This document shows positions 57,819 to 64,000 of a stretch of 64,000 nt of DNA, piece by piece. Position numbers and translations under genes: made by a program. Position 1 is the stretch's first letter. Each line of letters opens with the position of its first letter. Origin of the DNA: Duganella sp. CF458 (GTDB lineage: Bacteria > Pseudomonadota > Gammaproteobacteria > Burkholderiales > Burkholderiaceae_D). The stretch spans positions 248,001 through 312,000 of the forward strand of contig NZ_FOOF01000006.1 in the NCBI RefSeq assembly GCF_900113115.1, written 5' to 3'. Under the pieces are notes generated by a model. It had not been told where the DNA came from. It worked only from the letters and a program-made list of their open reading frames with translations, and ran no database searches.

Positions 57819-60800
57819 ATGTTAAGCAGAATTATCCAGGCTTGCATCGGCCACCGCTGGCTGGTCATGTTCGCCGTGCTGGCCATGGCCGTGCTGGGCG
57901 CGGTCAATTACAAGAAACTGCCGATCGACGCCGTGCCGGACATTACCAATGTCCAGGTGCAGATCAACACCGCCGCCGCCGGCTATTCGCCGCTGGAAGT
58001 GGAGCAGCGCATCACCTTCCCGATCGAATCGCTGATGGCGGGCCTGCCGCGCCTGGAGCAGACCAGGTCCCTGTCGCGCTACGGCCTGTCGCAGATCACG
58101 GTGGTGTTCAAGGACGGCACCGACATCCATTTCGCCCGCCAGTTGATCAGCCAGCGCATCCAGGACGCGCGCGGCCAGTTGCCGGCAGGGCTGACGCCAA
58201 CCATGAGCCCCATCGCCACCGGCCTGTCCGAAATCTACCTGTGGACGGTGGACGCGGCGCCGGATGCACGCAAGCCGGACGGCACGCCTTACACGCCGAC
58301 CGACCTGCGCGAAATCCAGGACTGGATCATCAAGCCGCAGTTGCGCAACGTGCCCGGCGTGACGGAGATCAACTCGATCGGCGGCTACGACAAGGAATAC
58401 CTGGTCGCACCGACACCCGCCAAGCTGGCGTCGTATGGCCTGAACCTGTCGGACGTGGTGACAGCGCTGGAGCGCAATAACGGCAACGTCGGCGCCGGCT
58501 ACATCGAGAAAGAGGGCGAACAGTACCTGCTGCGCGCCCCGGGGCAGCTCAAGTCGGTCGCCGACATCGGCAATATCGTAGTCTCCACCATCGACGGCGT
58601 GGCGGTGCGCGTGGCCGACGTTGCAACGGTGGGTGTCGGCGCGGAACTGCGCACCGGTGCCGCTACCCGCAACGGACGCGAAGTGGTACTGGGCACCGTG
58701 TTCATGCTGATCGGCGAAAACAGCCGCGCGGTGGCGCTGGCGGTCGAGAAGAAGATGGTCGACATCAACCGCAGCCTGCCGGCCGGCGTCTCGGCCACGC
58801 CGGTGTACAACCGCACCGTGCTGGTGGAAAAGGCAATCGACACCGTCAAGCGCAACCTGCTGGAAGGCGCGGTGCTGGTGATCGGTGTGCTGTTCCTCTT
58901 CCTCGGCAACCTGCGCGCGGCGCTGATTACCGCCATGGTGATTCCGCTGTCGATGCTGTTCACCTTCACCGGCATGGTGGCCAACAATGTCAGTGCCAAC
59001 CTGCTTAGCCTCGGCGCGCTCGATTTTGGCATCATTGTCGATGGCGCCGTGGTGATCGTGGAGAACTGCGTGCGGCGGCTGGCGCATGCACAGCATGACG
59101 CCGGAAGGCCGCTGACGCGCGATGAACGCTTTGCTGAAGTCTTCGCTGCGGCACATGAAGCGCGCAGGCCGCTGCTGTTCGGGCAGTTGATCATCATGAT
59201 CGTCTACCTGCCGATCTTCGTCCTGTCCGGGATCGAGGGCAAGATGTTCCATCCGATGGCATTCACCGTTGTCACGGCCTTGCTGGGCGCAATGCTGCTG
59301 TCGATTACCTTCGTGCCGGCCGCCGTGGCCCTGTTCATGAACAAGCCGGTGAGCGAAGAAGAGGGGCGCCTGATGCTGGCGGCCAAGCGCCGTTATGGCC
59401 AGCTGCTGGACTATGTGATGGCCAACCGCCCGGTGGTGTTCTCCGCCGCCGGCCTGCTACTGGCCCTGTCCGTGCTGCTGGCAACGCGCCTGGGCACCGA
59501 GTTCGTGCCCAACCTGAACGAAGGCGACTTCGCCGTGCTGACCGTGCGCATTCCCGGCACGGGCCTCGGCCAATCGGTGCAGATGCAGCAGCAGATCGAA
59601 AAAACGCTGGTGGCGAAGTTCCCGGAAATCGCCAACGTCTTCGCCCGCACCGGCACGGCGGAAATCGCATCGGACCCTATGCCGCCAAGTATATCGGACG
59701 GCTACATCATGCTCAAGCCGGAAAAGGACTGGCCGAAACCGAAGCGCAGCCGCGAGGAACTGCTGGCAGCCATCCGCACCACGCTGGAACAATTGCCCGG
59801 CAATAGCTATGAGTTCAGCCAACCGATCCAGTTGCGTGTGAACGAGCTGATTTCCGGCGTGCGCAGCGATGTGGCGGTGAAGGTGTTCGGCGACGACCTC
59901 GACGTGCTGAATGCGAAAGCCACCGAGATTGGCGCCATCCTCGGCAAGATTCCGGGCGCCTCCGGCGTCAAGGTCGAACAGACCTCCGGCCTGCCAATGC
60001 TGCAGATCCAGGTCGACCGCGAACGCGCCGCACGCCTTGGCTTGAACGTCGCCGAAGTGCAGGAATTGATCGCCACCGCCACGGCGGGCCGCGAAGCCGG
60101 CGCCATGTTCGAAGGCGACCGCCGTTTCGACATCGTGGTGCGCTTGCCGGAAACGCTGCGCTCGGATATCGAACTGCTCAAGCGCCTGCCGGTGCCGCTG
60201 CCGAAGAAAGAGGGCGCCCGGCCGGCCTACGTCACGCTGGCCGAAATCGCCACCTTCGATACCGCGCCCGGCCCGAACCAGCTAAGCCGCGAGCAGGGCA
60301 AGCGCCGCGTGGTGGTCACGGTCAATATGCAGGACCGCGATATCGGCTCTTTCGTCGAAGAAGCGCAGCAAGCGATCCTGAAGGGCGTGAAGCTGCCGGC
60401 CGGTTACTGGCTGGCCTGGGGCGGGCAATTCGAAAACCTGCAAAACGCCGCGCAACGGCTGAAGGTGGTGGTGCCGGCATCGCTGGCGCTGGTGTTCGCG
60501 CTGCTGTTCCTGATGTTTAACAATGCCCGCGATGGCGCGCTGGTGTTCACCGGCATTCCGTTTGCGCTGACCGGCGGTATCTTCGCACTCTGGATGCGCG
60601 GCATTCCGATGTCGATATCGGCGGCGGTCGGCTTTATCGCGCTTTCCGGCGTGGCGGTGCTGAACGGGCTGGTGATGATTTCCTTCATCCGTAGCCTGCG
60701 CGAGCAAGGACAGCCGCTGGCCGACGCGGTACGCAACGGCGCGCTGGTGCGCCTGCGGCCGGTGCTGATGACGGCCCTGGTGGCATCGCTCGGCTTCGTA

Positions 60801-60986
60801 CCGATGGCGATTGCGACCGGCACCGGGGCGGAAGTCCAGCGTCCGCTGGCGACCGTGGTGATTGGCGGCGTGTTGTCCTCGACCGCGCTGACGCTGCTGC
60901 TGTTGCCCTTGCTATACCGCCTGGCCTATGGCCGCAAGGAGGAAATCAGCCCGGTGCCGCCAGCCGCTCTCGCAGGAACTCGATAA
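57819..60986 (+). CDS. czcA: Heavy-metal RND pump CzcA
   Basis: 1055 residues, twelve membrane segments, CzcA/CusA family. The motif D-F-G-I-I-V-D-G-A-V-V-I-V-E-N in segment 4 is that of heavy-metal RND pumps for divalent cations. GGAGCC precedes the ATG. Proton-driven export of Zn, Co or Cd is likely; the exact ion cannot be read here. The 3' end overlaps the antisense LysR-type gene by 41 bp. Confidence 0.95.
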   Translation: MLSRIIQACIGHRWLVMFAVLAMAVLGAVNYKKLPIDAVPDITNVQVQINTAAAGYSPLEVEQRITFPIESLMAGLPRLEQTRSLSRYGLSQITVVFKDGTDIHFARQLISQRIQDARGQLPAGLTPTMSPIATGLSEIYLWTVDAAPDARKPDGTPYTPTDLREIQDWIIKPQLRNVPGVTEINSIGGYDKEYLVAPTPAKLASYGLNLSDVVTALERNNGNVGAGYIEKEGEQYLLRAPGQLKSVADIGNIVVSTIDGVAVRVADVATVGVGAELRTGAATRNGREVVLGTVFMLIGENSRAVALAVEKKMVDINRSLPAGVSATPVYNRTVLVEKAIDTVKRNLLEGAVLVIGVLFLFLGNLRAALITAMVIPLSMLFTFTGMVANNVSANLLSLGALDFGIIVDGAVVIVENCVRRLAHAQHDAGRPLTRDERFAEVFAAAHEARRPLLFGQLIIMIVYLPIFVLSGIEGKMFHPMAFTVVTALLGAMLLSITFVPAAVALFMNKPVSEEEGRLMLAAKRRYGQLLDYVMANRPVVFSAAGLLLALSVLLATRLGTEFVPNLNEGDFAVLTVRIPGTGLGQSVQMQQQIEKTLVAKFPEIANVFARTGTAEIASDPMPPSISDGYIMLKPEKDWPKPKRSREELLAAIRTTLEQLPGNSYEFSQPIQLRVNELISGVRSDVAVKVFGDDLDVLNAKATEIGAILGKIPGASGVKVEQTSGLPMLQIQVDRERAARLGLNVAEVQELIATATAGREAGAMFEGDRRFDIVVRLPETLRSDIELLKRLPVPLPKKEGARPAYVTLAEIATFDTAPGPNQLSREQGKRRVVVTVNMQDRDIGSFVEEAQQAILKGVKLPAGYWLAWGGQFENLQNAAQRLKVVVPASLALVFALLFLMFNNARDGALVFTGIPFALTGGIFALWMRGIPMSISAAVGFIALSGVAVLNGLVMISFIRSLREQGQPLADAVRNGALVRLRPVLMTALVASLGFVPMAIATGTGAEVQRPLATVVIGGVLSSTALTLLLLPLLYRLAYGRKEEISPVPPAALAGTR

Positions 60987-61836
60987 AGCGTTGCGTCTTG
61001 GCCGGGACCAGCCGCGTCTCGGTCAGGGCGTACACGGGCGTGGGCTTGCCATGCCATTGCGGCAGGATGCGCTGCAAGCGTCCTGCCGCGACATCGTCGG
61101 CGACGATTTCGTCCGGCAGCAGGATGATCCCCATATCGAGCGTCGCCATGCGGCGCATCAGGCCAACGCTGTTGATGGCAAAGCGGCTGCTGACAGCGAT
61201 CGGCACGCCTTGCTCGCCATCGAGCAGGGTCCAGGTGCTGGACTTCACCAATCCCAAACAGGAATGCTGCGCGAGGCTGGCCGGATCGGCCGGTTCGCCA
61301 TGCTGCGCCAGGTAGCCGGGCGAGGCATACAGCTTGGGCGTCAACAGGGCAAGCTGGCGCGCGATCAACTGCGAATCAGCCAGTTCCCCCATGCGTATCG
61401 CCACGTCATACGGTTCGCTGACCAGGTCAACGCGGCGCGGCGTCAGGTCCAGGTCAAATGTAATGCCGGGATAGTGTTGCGCGAATTCCGCGATCAAGGG
61501 GGCGAGATAGGTCTGCGCAAAATCCACCGGCAGCGAGGCGCGCAGCACGCCGGTCGGTTGCGCCAGCATGCCGCCCAGTTGTTCGTGCGCCAGGCGCGCT
61601 TCATCAATGATGCGCTTGCAGCGTTCGAAATAGATCTGGCCAGCTTCCGTCAGTTCGATCTTGCGGGTCGTGCGATGCAGCAGCCGCAGGCCGATGGACT
61701 TTTCCAGGGCGGCGATCCTGCGCGAAATCGTGGAATTCGGAATGCCCAGCACTTCCCCTGCACCGCGAAATCCCTTGGCCTTCACCACTTCCACGAACAA
61801 GGCCATGTCGTTCAAATACTCCACTGATTGCTCCAT
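60946..61836 (-). CDS. LysR-family transcriptional regulator
   Basis: 296 residues from ATG 61836; an in-frame TTG at 61857 is possible. N-terminal helix-turn-helix (A-G-E-V-L-G-I-P-N-S-T-I-S-R-R-I-A-A-L-E) and a LysR substrate domain. It is divergent from an old-yellow-enzyme gene 91 bp away, the usual arrangement for a regulator of that gene. Confidence 0.9.
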   Translation of the reverse strand: MEQSVEYLNDMALFVEVVKAKGFRGAGEVLGIPNSTISRRIAALEKSIGLRLLHRTTRKIELTEAGQIYFERCKRIIDEARLAHEQLGGMLAQPTGVLRASLPVDFAQTYLAPLIAEFAQHYPGITFDLDLTPRRVDLVSEPYDVAIRMGELADSQLIARQLALLTPKLYASPGYLAQHGEPADPASLAQHSCLGLVKSSTWTLLDGEQGVPIAVSSRFAINSVGLMRRMATLDMGIILLPDEIVADDVAAGRLQRILPQWHGKPTPVYALTETRLVPAKTQRFIEFLRERLAAPG

Positions 61837-61927
61837 CCATGGATCAATGTTCTGCAATTTACCATATTTATCTCATTTCGAAGGTGGTGGATGATGGCGT
61901 ATCTCCAATCACTTGCAGGAAAACGAA

Positions 61928-62986
61928 ATGAGCAAACTGTTCGATACCGTCCGTGTGGGCCGCTATACCCTGGCCAACCGCCTCGCCATGGGCCCGATGA
62001 CGCGCAGTCGCGCGCAGTACGACGGCACGCCGGGCGACCTGGCCGCTGAATACTATGCGCAGCGTGCTGGCATGGGCCTGATCGTGACCGAGGGCACCCA
62101 GCCTTCGGAAGACGGCCAGGGATATTTGACGACGCCGGGCATCCATACCGATGCCCATGTGGCGGGCTGGAAGAAGGTGGCGGATGCCGTTCATGCCAAG
62201 GGTGGCCGCCTGTTCATGCAGTTGATGCATGCGGGCCGCATGTCCCATCCGGACAATACGCCGCACCACAGGCAGGGCGTTGCACCTTCCGCCATTGCGC
62301 CGAATACGCCGATGTTCACTCCGGCCGGCATGCAGGAGATTCCAGTGCCGCGCGCGCTCGGCACCGCCGAAGTGCGCCAGACCGTGGACGACTTCCGCAT
62401 GGCCGCCCGCCGCGCAATCGAAGCGGGAGCCGACGGCGTGGAAATCCACGGCGCCAACGCCTACCTGGTGCAGCAGTTCTTCGCGCCGAGCGCAAACATG
62501 CGTGACGACGAATATGGCGGCTCCATCGTCAACCGCGCGCGCTTTGCCATCGAGATCGCCAAGGCCATCGCAGATGAAATCGGCGCCGACCGCACCGCCA
62601 TCCGCCTGTCGCCCGGCATCACGCTGTGGGGCATAGACGAGGGCACGGAAGGCCCGACGTTGTATCGCTACCTGGTCGCGGAACTGGACAAGCTTGGCTT
62701 GGCCTACCTGCACATCATGCACCAGGGCGACGAAGCGCTGCTGACCGATATCCGCAAGCTGTGGACGGGTACCCTGGTGCTGAACCGCCCCGGCCGCCCG
62801 CGCGAGCAGATCGGCGCCGACGTCGAATCCGGCCTGGCGCAGTTGGAGGCTTACGGCCAAATGGTGCTGGCCAATCCTGATTTGGTCACCCGCCTCAAGA
62901 CCAGGGCCCCGCTCAATGCCGCCGACCGCAACACCTTCTTCGGCGGCAGCGCGGCAGGCTATACCGACTATCCGACGCTGGTTTGA
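61928..62986 (+). CDS. Alkene reductase, old yellow enzyme family
   Basis: 352 residues, FMN-dependent NADH:flavin oxidoreductase barrel. Active-site motif V-E-I-H-G-A-N-A-Y-L (about 172-181) and N-R-L-A-M-G-P-M-T-R-S-R near the start. NemA/XenA-like; reduces electrophilic alkenes or nitro compounds. ATG 61928 follows CAGGAAAACG. Confidence 0.93.
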   Translation: MSKLFDTVRVGRYTLANRLAMGPMTRSRAQYDGTPGDLAAEYYAQRAGMGLIVTEGTQPSEDGQGYLTTPGIHTDAHVAGWKKVADAVHAKGGRLFMQLMHAGRMSHPDNTPHHRQGVAPSAIAPNTPMFTPAGMQEIPVPRALGTAEVRQTVDDFRMAARRAIEAGADGVEIHGANAYLVQQFFAPSANMRDDEYGGSIVNRARFAIEIAKAIADEIGADRTAIRLSPGITLWGIDEGTEGPTLYRYLVAELDKLGLAYLHIMHQGDEALLTDIRKLWTGTLVLNRPGRPREQIGADVESGLAQLEAYGQMVLANPDLVTRLKTRAPLNAADRNTFFGGSAAGYTDYPTLV

Positions 62987-63234
62987 GGGGGCGGTACTCC
63001 AATAGTAGAGGCACTCTTCAAATTAACCACAAGTCATTGATTTTATGGAATTTGTGATTATTGCAGGGGGCTTGGGGAGATTTTAACCAGATTAATTCTC
63101 TCCAATTGTCACGAAACCCCATCTTAGTGCCGCATATCTATCACCAAATAATAAATATATATAAGCGAAACATCTCGTTACGAGAGATACACAGCTATAC
63201 TTTTGGGCTGCAAAAAAATACCCAAGAGAAATAG

Positions 63235-64000
63235 ATGTTGTGTAAAAGAATAGAATTGGCCGCGCAGATTGCGATTGGCCTTGGCGCAGCGTTGCCTGCG
63301 TTCGCGCAGGTCGATCCTGCGTTGGCAAACCAGGAACTGCAGCGCCAGGAGCAGCGTGAGCGCGAGCGCGCGCGCCAGGACGAGGCCAAGCCGGACGTGC
63401 GCCTGCAACGCGACACCAGCTCGGCGCAGGCAGCCTGGCCGGAGAACGAGTCGCCGTGCTTCCCGATCCGCCGCGTCTTCCTGGAAGGCGAACTGGCCGG
63501 TCAATTCCAATGGGCGCTGGCAGCCGCCGACGGTGCGCTTGGCCGTTGCCTTGGCAGCGCCGGCATCAACGTCCTCGTTGGAGAGGTCCAGAACGCACTG
63601 GTGGCCCAGGGCTATGTTACCGCCCGCGTGCTGGCGGCCCCGCAGGATTTGCTGAGTGGCGAGCTGCACCTGAAACTGGTGCCGGGCCGCGTTCGCGCGC
63701 TGCGCTATCCGGAGCAGCAGCCGGCGTTCAACAACGCGCTGCCGGTGCAGGCTGGCGAGTTGCTCAACCTGCGCGATATCGAGCAAGCGCTGGAGAACCT
63801 GAAACGCGTACCGGGTGCGCAGGCCGATATCGAAATCGTGCCCGGCGAGCAGCCTGGCGAAAGCGACCTACAGGTGAAGTGGAAGGGCGGCCGCGCCTAT
63901 CGCTTCAGCGCATCGGTGGACGACAGCGGCAGCCGCTCGACCGGCACCTACCAGGGCGGGCTCACACTCTCAATAGATAATCCTTTCGGCTTGCAAGACC
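63235..64000 (+). CDS. TpsB-type transporter (ShlB/FhaC family), 5' part
   Basis: 255 codons are visible from ATG 63235, cut by the window end. Signal peptide ending A-F-A-Q, a Gln/Arg-rich helix typical of FhaC (E-L-Q-R-Q-E-Q-R-E-R-E), a POTRA-2 domain (F-P-I-R-R-V-F-L-E-G), a second POTRA, and the start of the barrel. It would secrete a large TpsA adhesin or cytolysin encoded beyond the window. The 248-bp AT-rich gap upstream shows only a short TCTCG-TTA-CGAGA palindrome (63174-63186). Confidence 0.88.
   Translation, partial: MLCKRIELAAQIAIGLGAALPAFAQVDPALANQELQRQEQRERERARQDEAKPDVRLQRDTSSAQAAWPENESPCFPIRRVFLEGELAGQFQWALAAADGALGRCLGSAGINVLVGEVQNALVAQGYVTARVLAAPQDLLSGELHLKLVPGRVRALRYPEQQPAFNNALPVQAGELLNLRDIEQALENLKRVPGAQADIEIVPGEQPGESDLQVKWKGGRAYRFSASVDDSGSRSTGTYQGGLTLSIDNPFGLQD

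Noticed and set aside
60946..60986. 41-bp antisense overlap of czcA and the LysR-type gene
   Set aside because: Tail-to-tail overlaps of this size are ordinary in compact genomes; no evidence of regulation.

Overview
The window is 64 kb of GC-rich DNA with third-position GC bias, tightly overlapping operons, no RNA genes, no insertion sequences and no CRISPR. Gene content (Hrp-type type III secretion, R64-like type IVb pilus, PqiABC, CzcCBA, hppD with a divergent Lrp-type regulator) suggests a plant- or soil-associated betaproteobacterium, most likely of the Oxalobacteraceae (Massilia/Duganella/Herbaspirillum-like). That placement is inference; no rRNA is present to test it.

Region 1 (1-21742) is a nearly complete type III secretion system. 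It opens with the C-terminus of an EF-hand-like protein, a 37-residue peptide gene, a tandem pair of regulatory-domain methyltransferases (one apparently degenerate) and a chaperone-like gene. An ECF sigma factor gene (HrpL-like) is divergent from the apparatus genes. The core runs sctW-tyeA-like-sycN-like-sctX-sctY-sctV | sctD-N-O-P-Q-R-S-T-U-(Cys-rich orphan) | sctI-J-K-L | hrpF-hrpG-sctC. The vertical bars coincide with promoter elements of the form GGAACC-N16-CCACNNA (hrp box), which divide the cluster into four transcription units under the sigma factor. Gene order follows the Hrp1 (Pseudomonas syringae) family, but the block between sctW and sctV follows the Yersinia Ysc order, including SctX and SctY.

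Region 2 (21743-33541) is an R64/PilL-V-type type IVb pilus operon (TcpQ-domain protein, PilN, O, P, Q, R, S, M, V and a lytic transglycosylase). It is followed by an OmpR-like regulator with an atypical receiver domain and a PilT/PilU-like retraction ATPase. No prepilin peptidase and no shufflon recombinase are present.

Region 3 (33549-37280) is a type III substrate locus: a 733-residue candidate effector with its CesT-like chaperone on the minus strand, and a divergent 270-residue cysteine-free candidate substrate. The intergenic region carries two divergent, slightly variant hrp boxes, which ties these genes to the same sigma factor.

Region 4 (37277-64000) looks like ordinary chromosome: pqiABC, a small frameshifted hypothetical gene, a flavin monooxygenase and MFS exporter, a KaiC-like ATPase coupled to a hybrid histidine kinase, a secreted histidine phosphatase whose ribosome-binding site can be masked by an upstream inverted repeat, a GH20 hexosaminidase, a CusF-like protein, an Lrp/AsnC regulator divergent from hppD with paired operators 32 bp apart, a universal stress protein, a czcICBA metal efflux operon, a LysR/old-yellow-enzyme pair, and the start of a two-partner-secretion TpsB transporter cut by the window end. 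No gene-free stretch exceeds 300 bp; the longest gaps (about 250 bp before the TpsB gene, about 210 bp upstream of sctW, about 200 bp upstream of the PilT-like gene) are described in the neighbouring entries.
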